A DNA stretch of 64,000 nucleotides from Palaemon carinicauda (Eukaryota > Arthropoda > Malacostraca > Decapoda > Palaemonidae). Position 1 is the stretch's first letter. Each line of letters starts with the position of its first letter. Positions 1-11,714 of the stretch are shown piece by piece. The stretch spans positions 112,617,607 through 112,681,606 of the forward strand of contig NC_090746.1 in the NCBI RefSeq assembly GCF_036898095.1. The letters are read 5' to 3'. The translations under genes and the position numbers were made by a program. The notes under the pieces were generated by a model that did not search any database, was not told where the DNA came from, and worked only from the letters and a program-made list of their open reading frames with translations.

Positions 1-38
1 GGTTAGGAAAAATACAAATTATCTTCGAATTTGTCATA
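1..38 (+). repeat. DIRS terminal remnant
   Basis: The first bases carry the motif gttaggaaaaatacaaatt followed by a short 'cgaatttgtcat'. The same string closes DIRS element D (about 11264-11300) and occurs in the internal complementary region of DIRS element B (40378-40413), so it is probably the terminal extension of a DIRS copy that lies mostly outside the window, inside an upstream SYVN1 intron. Confidence 0.45.
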
Positions 39-273
39 TTGCACTTCTTATTTCCTCCTTTTATTGTTTAAATTGATTATTGAGATGTTCCTTATCTTTT
101 ACCTGGAATATTTTATAAATTATATTTGTATTTTACGCAAGTGTGTCCAGTTGACTCCTATTTCCTTCTTCCCCTCTCCTGTAATTCTCCTTGCATGACT
201 TGAGCTCTTGCTTTGTTTTTATAATAACCAATTATAATATAAGTTTTCTATTAAAGGATTTTCCTTTTGATAG

Positions 274-422
274 ATATACCACCACCACCTCCTCCATTAA
301 ATTTCTCAGCCATGACAGATGAAGAAGTGCGACAGATGGAAGGAACGGAGAGACAGCATGTAGAAGCCAGAATTCAGGTCCTGAGGAACATCCAGACTTT
401 ACTTGATGCTGCTGTTGTTCAG
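274..422 (+). CDS. SYVN1: SYVN1/HRD1 E3 ubiquitin ligase, third-last coding exon
   Basis: This is the ER-membrane RING E3 ligase synoviolin/HRD1, which ubiquitinates misfolded proteins retrotranslocated from the ER (ERAD). Only the C-terminal cytosolic part is in the window; the membrane helices and RING domain lie upstream. The exon opens after a 'ttttccttttgatag' acceptor and ends before gtatttatt. It encodes 49 residues: a Pro run, then DEEVRQMEGTERQHVEARIQ and LRNIQTLLDAAVVQ, which match the conserved HRD1 helical segment (human: EELRAMEGHERQ..., LRNIHTLLDAAMLQ). From knowledge of the family, that segment is the HAF-H region that binds FAM8A1 and HERP. The first two bases complete a codon split by the upstream intron. 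With the next two exons the partial protein is 188 residues. Identification is from memory of human SYVN1 and is strong because all three exons align in order with compatible phases. Confidence 0.93.
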
Positions 423-3183
423 GTATTTATTAAATGTATGGTACATACTGTACTGGCTTTTTTATATTTTTTGGGGGGGGTATTTGTAATATAGGTTTGC
501 ATACCTTAAAAATTTAACAAATAACCTATTGTTGCTAAGATTTCTTTTTTATTTTTAAACATTTAATAGAAGAAATGGTTTTTCATAGCAAAGATAGTTT
601 AAGATATGAGAATAACTTTAATCTTCAATTGCTAGCATAAAATTTTTTCATATTAACTAGTATTCAAGGGTCTTTTGATATCTGAAAAAAATTACTTAAA
701 TTAGTAGTATCCTCTCTTCATATCAAAGGTACAGTGGATATATTTTGGACCTTTTTATGAAGATTTTTCTTTCCTATAAGCCTGTATTCTAGATGAGAAC
801 TACAATGCTTGTTTTATTTTATTTTGCGTTATCATAAAAAAAAAGTTTTGAAACTTATCCAGTTGATTATTTTGCAGTAATGATTTCCGATCTTCCCTTG
901 AGTTGACTGGATAGCTGTGTTTTTTTTCTCTGACCATGGAATATTTTACCACTAATTAAGAACTTTGTAAAAATTTAGTTGGTGGGCTGTGGATTCGTGA
1001 AATTTTTTTAATAACCATTTCTGTACATTCCTCAAAATCCTATCGGTATGATGATAGTTAAAAAATCCATCAGAAATGACAAAAAAACATGATACAAACA
1101 GGGCTGAGATTCCATGCACTTTTATAAACTCCTTCATCAGCATTTGTACCTTAAATCAAAATTTCTACTGAAAGATATTGGTTCACCAGTAGGAACCTTT
1201 GTGGGTTATATTAAAAAAAAAACTTCTTGAAGTTCCCTGCAAAGGATCATCAGTTGTCTCCTTTCTCCTTAGTGACGTTGGAGGTTCGACAAATTTCAGT
1301 TACCTATCCTAATCTCTCCAGGGCACCTTTCATCTACCTGTTCATTCCTCACCTCTGCCTGCCACCCATTCATCAACTGTACTTGTTTCTGATAATTTTA
1401 AGCATTAAGTATTCCTTATTTTCTTCAATAACAGAAGTCCCCAACAACTATAATATTAAACAGGAAATGATCGGCAGGAGGGCTTTGACCATGCAGTCAC
1501 CACATGTTAGTGTTTCACCTGCTAGCATAGTCATGCCTGCTCTCCTTCCAGTAATTACTAAAGTTGCAGTACCCATGCAAAAGTCAAGGTCCAGTTTCCT
1601 TCTTTTGCTGACCTGTTCTAGTCTTTATACAGTATTGTGGTTCACCCTTGGCCATGAATGGGGTTTATGAATGAATATGGTGCTTCTGTGAAATCATTTG
1701 TCACAAAGTTGGCCCCAATTGCTTGCCAAGATACATTTGTGGCAGCCACTAGCACAGTGATTGCTATAATAATGACTAATGACAGATCAACTAAGGAACA
1801 GTTTCTTCCATATTACAGTCTAAAAGTGATGTGCTTTTGTCTACCACTCCTTAGAGCACAGCAAGAGTAGAGAAGTCATACTTCCTGTTTATTCCCTGGT
1901 CCTGTAAAAGGAAGCCAGGGAATTAGGACTTTCTCGACCCAAGATTACTACTGTTCTGAAGACATTCCTTGCTTAAAATATGTCCTCATTCTCCTGTGGT
2001 TCTTGTAATGGTGCTAAGAGAGCCAGTTTTCATTCAACAAAGGATAATATTCAGTTGGGCAGATATTTGGAAGACCAGGGTCTGGAGGATATCTCGCAGA
2101 GAAAGAATTACATTTTTGAGATTGTAGACTAGGTCAGAATTTTGTATCCTGTGCAGCTAGAATGAAAAAATAATTGATGATGGAGGCTAACGATGGTAAT
2201 TTAGCCATCCGTGTTGTTCAATATGGAAGGATAAGAGAAACAGCTAATGGCTACAAGAACAGTGATATCAACCTTAATTGGCCCTAGCTTGAATTCCAAA
2301 GTAGGCTAGTTTTTTTTCAGGCAGTTAACTTATACCGTTAGAGGCCATCAACCTTTTGTGTGGTATCAAATCACTGCTGGTGGAGTAAAGTTGTAGAAGA
2401 TTTTCTTGTAGGATAATAAGGTGAGGTATGGAAAGGATTGAATGAGTTTCATAGTTGCTTGATCATGGTATCAAAGCTGACAGATTGACATCTGAAGTTG
2501 ACGATAGTTGCTGTGACTGTCCATCTTATCATTGCTGGCATCAGACTTTCAAGGTATCTGGATAGCTGGCTGGATTTGGGAAACTTGCAGTAGATTTATG
2601 GCATAATGTAGGTCTTTTATCAGTTGTGTGTCAAAGATTTGAAACCCTAGCTTGACAGGGTGAAGTTAGATATCTAAACATTAGTAGCTTTGCTTTGACT
2701 AACAGAGGGAAGAATCACGATATTAATCTCCTTGATCCTCAGTAATTTCAGTGAAGTATGGGTAAGAAAGCCAAGTAGTGGTAGTCCATGATCGGTCATC
2801 TTATGTCTTTTGAAGAACTTTTTATGCTCGTAAGAGGGGTCCATTTCAACTGCAATTGTTATAGTTGCAGCCTTGGATCAAGTATTGCATGAATGTCAGT
2901 GGTGGTGAAATTTTCACCTTTGTGGAAGTTCTCTTGCCTCCTCCATCATTGGAGATAATGATGCTGTTATTTCTAACCACAGATAGAGCTCCAACTATCT
3001 GGACCAGCAGAAAGTTTGCCACTTGGAAACTCTAGGTGGAGCATGTGTATATTTTCTTTTTTCCCCTCTATTGTAGATGAAAATTTTTTATTTTGAAACC
3101 AAGAATTGGGGCTAATTATGGTTAATGCATTTGTGTGAAGAACCTAGTGTTGTATTATCAAAACTTAGTTTTTCATATTGCAG
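423..3183 (+). other. SYVN1 intron
   Basis: Intron of 2761 bp with GT at 423-424 and AG at 3182-3183, preceded by a T-rich tract. I find no second gene in it. Open frames near 1227-1870 have no recognisable domain. The segment 1660-3050 is richer in GC than its surroundings and may be an old transposon remnant, but no coding signature survives. Confidence 0.8.
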
Positions 3184-3425
3184 ATGAATCAGTATGCCTC
3201 AGTTGTAGCATCGCTTGACACTGGTAACCAGAATGTTACTAGGAACTCTAATAATCCCACATCAACTGTCGAGCAACCTCATGAATCGTCACCAGATAAT
3301 ACAAAAGTCTTCCATGAAAGAAATGAAAACAATGCCAAAGAAGGCCAGGATGACATTCCAGGACCAACCCCAGTCGAGGTAAACCAGGACTCTAAATCAA
3401 CGGCAGGCGTCGTATCAGATGTAAG
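3184..3425 (+). CDS. SYVN1: SYVN1/HRD1, second-last coding exon
   Basis: The exon follows 'tttttcatattgcag' and starts in frame with MNQYASVVASL, which matches human INQYLTVLASL and completes the HRD1 helical segment. The remaining about 68 residues are a polar, Asn/Ser/Thr/Glu-rich linker, the usual low-complexity tail of this family, and are not conserved in sequence. Two donors are possible: GT at 3421 and GT at 3426. Ending at 3425 leaves two bases (AG) that join the single A at 11715 to make an Arg codon and keep the third exon open. Ending at 3420 would put the next exon into an early stop with the alternative acceptor. I therefore choose 3425. Confidence 0.92.
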
Positions 3426-3548
3426 GTATGAATATGTTTCTTGATTATTATTTTTTTATAGTACAGTACATGAATTTGGTTTTTCAGAGATGGGGGGAAG
3501 TGTGTATAATAGATATGTAATTTTTACTCAGGAGGACTTATTTAATTT

Positions 3549-3643
3549 AGTTCAAGTAATAATATGATGCCTTTATTTAGTTATGATTTGGCTTCTCAAG
3601 TTCTAATATGATGCCTTTATTTAGTTATGATTTGGCTTCTCAG
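3549..3643 (+). repeat. Local tandem duplication, about 50-bp period
   Basis: Two adjacent copies of a unit reading tctaatatgatgcctttatt then tagttatgatttggcttctc lie at about 3555-3597 and 3598-3643. The second is nearly identical to the first, indicating a recent slip in the SYVN1 intron. Confidence 0.6.
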
Positions 3644-4125
3644 GGCCATTGATAAAAAAATTTAGTTGTGGGGGGGGGGAACGATCCAACTATGACCCAG
3701 TATGAATCCTTTTGCTAGTTAGAATGTTTCGTGATTCCCATGATTAAAAATTAAATAATTTCATTCCTAAAATAAGGTAGCTATTACAAGGTAATAAGGT
3801 AGCTATTACAAGAAATAAATACCTGGCAATGTTACTGTAGTTGAAGTAAGTGAGTGAAGAACATGCACAGAAGAACAATTTCACAATAAAATATAGGGGT
3901 TTGATGAAGGAAAAACCTTTTTATTCCTATGCGTATACAAACTTCTAAATCATTAAAATGAGTTTACTCCTATGTTGATTTTCTATGACCGGACAAAAAG
4001 AAATCAGGATTCAATGAGTACCTATAATAGGTTACTTGGCAACTCCACTGCTGTCAAGCAAGCTCCAGTCTTCTCCAGGTCGTCATGTCGTTAGGAGGTT
4101 GGCTCTTTTACTTAACAATCATGAC

Positions 4126-4168
<43 letters not shown>

Positions 4169-4797
4169 AGCTAAGCTACAACCCTAGTTGGAAAAGCAGA
4201 ATGCTATAAGCCCAGGGGCTCCAACAGGAAAATTAGCCCAGTAAGGAAAGGAAACGAAGAAGAATAAAATATTTTAAGAATATTAAAATAAATATCTCCT
4301 ATATAAATTATAAAAACTTGAACAAATCATGAGGAAGAGAAATTAGATAGAATAGTGTGCCCGAGTTTACCCTCAAGCAAGAGAACTCTAACCCAAGATA
4401 GTGGAAGACCGTGGTACTGAGGCTATGGCACTACCCAAGACTAGGGAACAATGGTTTGATTTTGGAGTGTCCTTCTCCTAGAAGAGCTGCTTACCATAGC
4501 TAAAGAGTCTTCTACCCTTACCAAGAGGAAAGTAGCCACTGAACAATTAGAGTGCAGTAGTTAACCCCTTTGGTGAATAAGAATTGTTTGGTAATCTCAG
4601 TGTTGTCAGGTGTATGAGGACAGAGGAGAATCTGTAAAGTATATGCCAGACTATTCGGTGTATGTGTAGGCAAAGGGAAAGTGAACCGTAACCAGAGAGA
4701 AGGATCCAATGTAGTACTGTCTGGCCAGTCAAAGGACCCCATAACACTAGCGGTAGTATCTCAACGGATGGCTGGTGCCCTAGCCAACCTACTACCT
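4126..4797 (-). mobile_element. (TAA)n-tailed retroposon, near full length (family R1)
   Basis: Read on the minus strand, the copy begins ggtagtaggttggctagggc and ends in gggttgtagcttagctatta followed by a (TAA)n tail (4126-4166 on the plus strand). The same sequence recurs at 61564-62217 at essentially the same length, and in truncated form at seven other sites. Loss of the 5' part with retention of the 3' end and tail is the pattern of target-primed reverse transcription. No protein is encoded over its length, so it is either a long SINE or the 3' part of a LINE. A clear RNA polymerase III promoter could not be assigned. Confidence 0.75.
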
Positions 4798-4857
4798 TTT
4801 TAGTGCTCTTGTGCTTTTTGTAGTTTTCACTTGTGCCTGATGTCTAGTGTTGCTAGT

Positions 4858-7610
4858 GTCATGTGGACTTACTCTGACCGTGATGGTCACCCTTGTGACA
4901 CCTCCATAACTCGGTTGAAGTTGATCTGCACCCTTTCTGCCCTGTATTTAGAGGCAAACAATGTTCGGTAGAACCTCGGTGTGATTATTGTAGGGAGTAG
5001 CTTTCCTCCCATATCATTCTCGTTGCAAGAAACAAGCCTAAGGGATCATTCTCCTTTATCATTGTAATCTGCTGATAGTAAGAAATGTAATTCTCCACTC
5101 TTCTCCTCTGATTCCAGAACCTTCAGGGACTTCGGTTACTGAGGACCACAGTCATGAATTACCTTTAATTATTGATGATAATTTTGTGAATGTGTCATTG
5201 CCCCACGGGCCGAGTGATTACGTCACTCCCAGAGACTGATCCCTTGGCTACAGCCGCTACACTTTTTGTGCTTGATCCAGTCCCAGTGTCCCTGGTGCCG
5301 AATTACTCTGATTTGCAGAGATGATATATCCTTCGCCTCACACTAGTGTGCTGATTGTTGAGTGCTTTACGGTGGCGTTTCTGCAGGATGACTTTTCACT
5401 TACTGAGGCATCACCTGTAAAAGCATCAAAAGTTTCCCCTCGTTCTCATGTGCAAACAACACACTCACGAGATGAGACTGCCATTTCCCCATGTACTGAG
5501 GCAGCCATGTTAGAACATCTACAGTATATCTTTCCCCTACTTGTTCTTAAGAGTCCGGCTTGCCTTGTACATCTAGGTGTCCTCTGCATTTGTTCTTCTA
5601 AGAATTCTCACTTTGGTAGTGTCCACAACCATGGCTTTACTTTGAACTTTCCATGTAACTAATTAAGTTTCAGATAAATCTTCTTTTCAGGTTCAGGATA
5701 GGAAAAGGACCACAGAGCCATTACCCCCTTTTCCTTGACTGGTACCCCCATCCACTCCCAATGGGATAGAATTCCACCTGGTAAACTTCATGGACATAGT
5801 CCTCATATGAGGCACCCTAAGTGGCCTTTCTCGGAGAGATCATACTAGTCTCGCAGGTCGGGCCTTTCTCCCAGACTGTTAGAGGTAGAGATCCTTACCT
5901 GAGGAGTGTTTATGATTCCTCCCATTCCTCCCAAACTTTCTGCACCCTCTCCTCTCACCATTCAAGCAATGTTGCTAGAGAGAGTAAGAACGTTCGAGGA
6001 AGAATAAAATCTGACGTATCTCCTAAAGTGTAACTGCCTGTTATCCCTAAGCAAGGAAGAATAAAATCTTCTGACACATCTTCTAAAGTGTTACCACCTG
6101 TTATCCCTAAACAAAAACCAAATTAATAGGAACATTCCCTGATTACTATTGACAACTCTTCGGACCCTTTTGCGCACAAGGGCCCCAGCTCTGCTGATGT
6201 GGCCCCACATCTGGGTCAGAAGCATCACACTTCCTGAAAATTATGGGTCTCGTCCACCACTTAGAAGGCCTCTCATGCAGGTATTTAATAGATTGTATCA
6301 TTGACACAATCTTTCCACAATTGCAGAGTGCGAAATACTGTTTAGATATAATGTGGCACTCTGAAACCAGACCCGGGATAGGCTAGACATGTTTAATACA
6401 CAACTCTAAAATCAAGCAGATCCTTAAATTAAAATTACTACCTCTTTATATCGACTCGAGTGCTCATCAGAGCCCATTTGCCAACCTGGTACTCGTCCTG
6501 CCAAGCGACAAGTTGGCTAACCTCCCCTCTCCCTTCCGAGAACACGTGCAATGAGGTGGTTATGAGACGGCTTGAGTATCTTTATAGATTTGGAACCAAG
6601 GGATTAAGTTTCTCCTTCGCCAGACGGGGACAGTGCATCCTCAAGAGATGTGATGTAGTCTTAGCCAGATGCACTACGCAATTGTCTCCCAGGGACGTGC
6701 TCTTAGGAACTCTAACCTCGTTGAACTCTCCACTCTGTTCCCAACTCCAGATATAGCTTTTGCCACTGAGAAGGCTAATCAGTCTTTGCTAATGAGGAGA
6801 GCTCTGGCCCCACAGATGTTGATCCCCACGTCTCAACAACCTCAAAGGAACTCTCCTTTTAATCAGGCTGCCCAATGTAGATGCTTACTTACTCTTATAG
6901 AATCCCAGCTGCCTAGGAGGCAAGACCCTCAGCCCACCTTTCACCAAAGAGGACATCACTCTGGACAGGGGTTGCGGCCGTAGAGGCTCCTGCTAGGGAG
7001 GGCATATCCCCAACTTACCACCAGTAGGGGAATGCCTACAAAGCCATTGCCACAGATGGCAATTCTTCTGAGCCAATCCCTGGACCTTGGAAGTTTTGCA
7101 TTCAGGGTATTGAGAGTCCCATTTGTGGACTCCCCACAACCACTAACTCGGACTGACAGTCCAACCATTCTTTAGGAGAGTATATGCAAAGGACCTTTTC
7201 GTGCAAGAGGAATTGTCTAAGATTTTGGACAAAGAGGCCCATAGAGTGAGTCGTAAATGACTTCCCAGGCTTCCTTAGCAATCTCTTTTTAGTAGAGAAG
7301 CCGACAGGGGCTGGAGAGCCGTCGTAGACTTGTACGATTTGGATCTGTTTGTATTAACAGACAGGTTTAAAAAATGGATACCTCAGCCACCGTTCTTCAG
7401 ACCATCAGGAAGAGAGACTTTCTTCTGAACATAGACCTGAAAGACTTGTACTTTCAGGTCCCCATCCATCCAGAATTGAGGAAGTACCTGAAGTTCCCCT
7501 TCAGAGAGTTCTATCACCTAAAGTGCTGTGCGTCGGCTTCTCAACAGCACCTCGGGTCTTTACCAGGATCTTTGCTCTTGTCTCAGCCTGGGCTTATAGT
7601 TATCTAGGTT
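4858..7610 (+). mobile_element. DIRS retrotransposon fragment F (gag-RT, decayed)
   Basis: A plus-strand, 3'-truncated DIRS copy. Its start is marked by the family Gag signature: the 4920-5010 frame reads LHPFCPVFRGKQC and then CDYCRE, parallel to PHPLCPACRGTRC and CSECRE in element B. The middle is a degraded Gag region with many stops. The end holds a reverse transcriptase palm piece. No terminal repeats or internal complementary region were found. It is flanked on both sides by R1 retroposon copies in the same orientation. Confidence 0.65.
7180..7606 (+). pseudogene. DIRS reverse transcriptase remnant
   Basis: The frame at 7374-7605 reads TVLQTIRKRDFLLNIDLKDL followed by YFQVPIHPELRKYLKF. 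This is the DIRS RT motif around the first catalytic Asp (compare LDLKDAYFQIPIHP in element B at about 43440). A frameshift near 7520 moves the continuation FSTAPRVFTRIFALVSAW into another frame. The sequence stops just before the YLDD active site, so the enzyme is truncated and dead. An upstream trace, LFLVEKPTG near 7285, is the expected preceding RT motif. Confidence 0.75.
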
Positions 7611-7671
7611 ATAAAACTGCTGTATATACAGCTGAATAACTAGATGAATCCCACCTCTAGCCTAACACCTC

Positions 7672-7905
7672 TAATTATTGTTATTATTATTACTTGCTAA
7701 GCTACAACCCTAGTTGGAAAAGCATGCTGCTACAAGCCCAGGGGCCCCAATAGGGAAAATAGTGGTGAGGAAAGGAAATGAGGAAAAATAAAATATATTA
7801 AGAACAGTAACATTAAAATAAATATTTCCTATATAAACTATAAAAACTTCAACAAAACATAGAGAAATTAGACAGAATAGTGTACCCTCAAGCATGATAA
7901 TAAAC
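7672..7905 (-). mobile_element. R1 retroposon, 5'-truncated copy
   Basis: On the plus strand (ATT)n is followed by gctaagctacaaccctagtt and then the family sequence through atataaactataaaaacttc. Only about 230 bp next to the tail remain. It closes the right side of DIRS fragment F. Confidence 0.75.
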
Positions 7906-8735
7906 AGGTTACCTATAAAAAACACACTATGAGGGATTCAACTAACATTAAGCCCGTGAACTAATTGCTGTTACAAATAAATGTAATAATATTCACTAAG
8001 TGATATGCTAGACAACCACCAATGTCAGCCTAACTGTAGTTATAGATTCCACAAAGTTAGCCTTCTTACGTATTTCATTACTAACTGTAATTTTAACTCA
8101 TTGAGAAAAAAAATCCCTGGCTGAGACAGTTAAGGCATAAACTGAATCTATTTATGAATTAGGAAGTGTTGAGCTAACACTTGGAACGGAAAAATTAACA
8201 GAACCAACCGTGAATAGAAAGCCATGCGTGAAAGCTAACAAGACTGATCAAGTCGGTGATCAGTACAATTACTCAACTGCTGGTGGTTTAACTTGAATCA
8301 TGCTTTACTGTATATTCATTCAGTTGCTAAAAACAAGAATAAATCTGATTTCCAGTACATGACTTAATGCTTGTCGTCTGAAGTCTCTAAATTATGAAAG
8401 TAGATGTTCTATCTATGGCCGACGAATAGCGAATGGTGACTGAGAGGATAGTTCCTTTCTATGATGCTGCTCATGACATCCCTTATAGCAGATGAATTTC
8501 AGCTACAGAGGTGCTGCGGCGAGTTCAAGCAAGCCTGAACTCTTGGGTCTACCTTATTCACACTTAGAGTGCGGTCCGTGTTTTGTAGTCACTTACATTA
8601 GCTTCATGCCAAATCACCTTATTCCTTGGTAGTAACTCAAGACATATTTTAGAAATAACTTTCTAACCCCGTTTAAACACATCAGTCATATAAATACCCT
8701 TCTCTTTCAAGTATAATTGTTTGACTATAAATCTC
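7906..8735. other. Intronic sequence without recognised features
   Basis: About 830 bp of AT-rich sequence. I see no coding domain, tandem repeat or copy of another repeat in the window. Confidence 0.6.
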
Positions 8736-8751
8736 ATTTGTTCCAACACGG

Positions 8752-8933
8752 AGTACTTACCTCGAACTACTTTCTTAGGAGTATCTGAGATCTCCTCCCA
8801 ACCGACCAGAATTTTGTGTAGTTTCCCCTATCTCCGTTTTCTATAGTGGGTACCTCTGGCGGAGGAATACGCGCCATGAGGCGACCCGGGGTCAGAAAGT
8901 GTCCTCGCCCAGGTCTCGACCTCCAGTAAGTTT
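8752..8933 (+). repeat. Element D left inverted terminal repeat
   Basis: Reverse complement of 11083-11264. Shared landmarks include gggtacctctggcggagga here and tcctctgccagaggtaccc at the other end. The arms look about 97% identical by eye. Confidence 0.85.
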
Positions 8934-9090
8934 CTGGTCGCAACGTGATTAACATCTCGCCGCGCTCTCTTCACCCAGTGCGACCCTTTGTCTTCACGCG
9001 GTACCCACGCGATTCCCTCGTGTTCATTCCTCAACCTTATCCACCTCTTTCCTCTGTGTCCCTGTGTCGATTGGTGCTTAGTGTTTCGTT

Positions 9091-11080
9091 ATGGAGCATC
9101 CCCGCCGTTGCCCCGGGCCTATGGCCGGTAAATCTTTTGGTGCCTTTCCTCAAAGCCGGAGGTCGACCCCCACACCTTGTGTTTCTCATGTAGGGGCAGT
9201 GTCTGTTCCCCTACAGCCACGTGTCTGGAGTGCGAATCTTGGAACGAGATCCAGTGGGTGCGCTACGGCATGAAGAAGAAGGCTACCAAGAGATCACCGA
9301 AGAAGTCTAGCATTTCCTCGCCTCTAGCGTCGCCTGATGCCTCTTCAGAGAGGGGTTCCCTACCGCCTTCCCCTACCCAGAGGAGGGGACAAGGTAAGTC
9401 CGTTGCGGGGAAGCGGCCCATTGCCCTTCCCCAGGAGTCTGAGATGCCTGTTGGTGGGGATATTGTGTCGGTTCAGGCAAGTGGGGGCCTGAGGGAGGGG
9501 CGGGAGTGTGTTCGGGAGACAAGGTCCTGGTGCCCGCAGGGCCCGTCTCTTCCGACGATCCGATGTGGGGGAAGCCTGCTACGGCCTCTTCCCCCACATC
9601 TTGGGTGCGTATTTCAGGTACTTCAGCGACCGGGGGAGACGCCGAGAAGGAAGGAGAATCACTGAGTTCGGATCCCGTCGCCTGGGCTCCTCCGAGGACG
9701 CCCTTCAGGTCGTCCATGAGACTGGAGGAGGAGTTCGACACCTGGTTCGCCCACAAGAAGGTTCCTCGGTCTCCCCCGGCGCCGTCGTCAATGCTCCTGC
9801 CCGTCTTTCTACAGCCTTCTTCGCCAGCGGACCGGCACGAAGATCCTGCAACAACTCGTGACGCCTCGGATGACTCAGCGGGCTCTCCTTCCTCCCAGTC
9901 GTCGTTCTCCTCGGAGGATGAAGGCTCGAGGGACTCGAGGAGGAGACGGGAGAGGTCCCACTCACGATCACGCCACGCCAGGAGATGTTCCAGGACCTCC
10001 AGGAAAAAGCACAAGAGGAGCCGTTCGTCGAAAGGTGAATGGGTGCAAGTCACGATCCCCTGGAGTCATCTCCTCAAAACTACCGCTGCCCCGAGCACCT
10101 CTGGCTGGCTCCCTAGAGCCCCTTCGTCACCCTCGCGGCATGGCTCCTCCAGCAGACCCAATCATCGTCGGAGGTCGTCGCACCAGGTCTCGGTAGACAA
10201 GTTTAAGTCCGCGAAGGCTCCGGCTCCATCCGCCCAGCGGAAAGAGTCGCTCCTTCGGCCTGGCAGCTTTGTCCCGGCCACCGGTCCCTTGACGACCTGC
10301 CCTGACCGCCAAAGCCAGCCAGCTGGTACGGAGAAGCCCGCAGCTCCGCGATGCTCCGCGGGAGGGAGTAGACCCGTGACGGCTACTCCCGTCTCAGCGG
10401 GTCGCCCTGCCAATGGCTCGGCTCAAGAAGAAGATGCCTCCTCCCGCATCGACGAGGCTTCCCATGTGGAGGATCGGATAGCGGAAGACCTCGTCTAAGG
10501 GGGAGAATGCTCCACGGATGACGTCTCCACCTACAGAAAGGTCTTGGCCCTCATCAGGCGTCACCATAGGCTGGATGAGCCTAAGCCCTCAGCAGAACAA
10601 GCCTGGCTCTCCGGCCTTAGCAGACTGGTATACAACCCAGTACAACAGAAGCCTTCCCTGGCCCTTCCCCTGGCGAGGGACGTGAAGCTGGGTATGGACC
10701 ACATAGATAGGTTCATAGCCAGCCAAAAGGACGCCCCCAGGAGCCAGGGAGCCTCCAAACACCTCCGGGGACTTGAAACGCAAAAACACTTTTATGTCCC
10801 AGAGGGGCGTTGCGGAGGTCCCCGTATGGTCGAGCCAGCGATCGCCATCCTGAACCAAGGAGCGGCTGAAGATAAGGCATCCTCCGCTACGGTGTGTTTC
10901 TCACCAGGGGAAACCTCCATGATGGAGGATATGGCCCTAGACCTGGTTTATGTGTCTTCGTGGTTGGACTGGTGGGCCTGCACGTTAGTGGGATTCCAGT
11001 CATCTCATAACCTCTCCGTCCCCGAGAATCAGTCCATCCTGCCCCGAGTGCCTTACAGGACTTTTGGAACCTTATCTATC
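9091..11080 (+). pseudogene. DIRS gag-like pseudogene of element D
   Basis: The reading starts MEHPRRCPGPMAGKSFGAF (9091), then shifts frame near 9176 to CFSCRGSVCSPTATCLECES, a Cys-rich Gag N-terminus shared with elements A, B and F. It continues through a basic KKKATKRSPKKSS stretch, shifts again near 9500 into a Ser/Pro/Arg-rich frame (9506-10498, 330 codons), and resumes from 10544. There YVSSWLDWWACTLVGF corresponds to the 'SWLDFWLGSLGQV' segment of element B Gag. At least two frameshifts and one stop separate these parts, so no full-length protein can be made. The central arginine/serine-rich region is long and open, but its composition (GC-rich, low complexity) explains that without selection. 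Gag function is inferred from position in the element. Confidence 0.7.
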
Positions 11081-11082
11081 AT

Positions 11083-11264
11083 AAACTTACTGGAGGTCGA
11101 GACCTGGGCGAGCACGCTCTCTGACCCCGGGTCGCCTCATGGCGCGTATTCCTCTGCCAGAGGTACCCACTATAGAAAACGGAGATAGGGGAAACTACAC
11201 AAAATTCTGGTCGGTTGGGAGGAGATCCCAGATACTTCTAAGAAAGTAGTTCGAGGTAAGTACT
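11083..11264 (+). repeat. Element D right inverted terminal repeat
   Basis: Complement of 8752-8933. It ends gttcgaggtaagtact before the terminal extension gttaggaaaaatacaaatt. Confidence 0.85.
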
Positions 11265-11714
11265 GTTAGGAAAAATACAAATTACTTGAAATTTGTGATT
11301 TATCTTTCACTCCAATATTCTGCAACAATCCTGTAATATTTAGTGGCCAAAAAGTTAATTTAGGCCGACTGGTTAAATAAGAGTTAACCTTTAAAAGCCT
11401 TACTGTCCAATTTCTTACAATACAGCATTAATATTACGGTAAAAGATATGAAAGAAGGAAATGTATATGTTAAAAATTTACAAAGGAACTCATAATATTC
11501 AACTATACTTTTATTACAAAGAAAATTACTACCCTACTGTATAGTTCATTACTTTTGCCTGAACCAACTAAGTGACTCATCTTATGAAGATTGGTAGTTC
11601 ATCTGTTAGCTAGAGAAATTTAGTTATATTAGTTATATCCGTATAAAGTAGTTAAGGCATTCAATGTCTGATAAATAGGTACGGTACTATATATAGCTTT
11701 TTGTGTTGTTTCAG

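Larger units (their letters stand above)
8736..11300 (+). mobile_element. Non-autonomous DIRS element D, internally deleted
   Basis: A 2.55 kb element bounded by inverted terminal repeats of 182 bp (about 8752-8933 and 11083-11264), differing at only a few positions. The left terminal extension atttgttccaacacgg is the complement of the end of element B (gtcggaacaaat). The right end gttaggaaaaatacaaatt matches B's internal complementary region. Between the repeats only Gag-like sequence is found: RT, RNase H, the recombinase and the internal complementary region are all absent. It lies in the SYVN1 last intron in the sense direction. Movement, if recent, would have required proteins supplied by another copy. 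Confidence 0.78.
3426..11714 (+). other. SYVN1 last intron, expanded by mobile elements
   Basis: Intron of 8289 bp, gtatga at the donor and 'ttgtgttgtttcag' at the acceptor. It contains a near full-length (TAA)n retroposon copy, a second truncated copy, DIRS fragment F and the non-autonomous DIRS element D, all on the same strand as the gene. The stretches 3440-4125, 7906-8735 and 11301-11714 are AT-rich and show nothing I can name. Confidence 0.85.

Noticed and set aside
1227..1870. Two open frames in the first SYVN1 intron
   Set aside because: No conserved motif, no splice signals that would join them to SYVN1, composition like the intron.
4518..4747. Two overlapping minus-strand frames with relatives at 62185
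   Set aside because: They are part of retroposon R1 and recur because the repeat recurs. Stops and indels differ between copies.
9373..10053. Minus-strand 226-codon frame
   Set aside because: It is the antisense shadow of the GC-rich gag region of element D and shows no domain.
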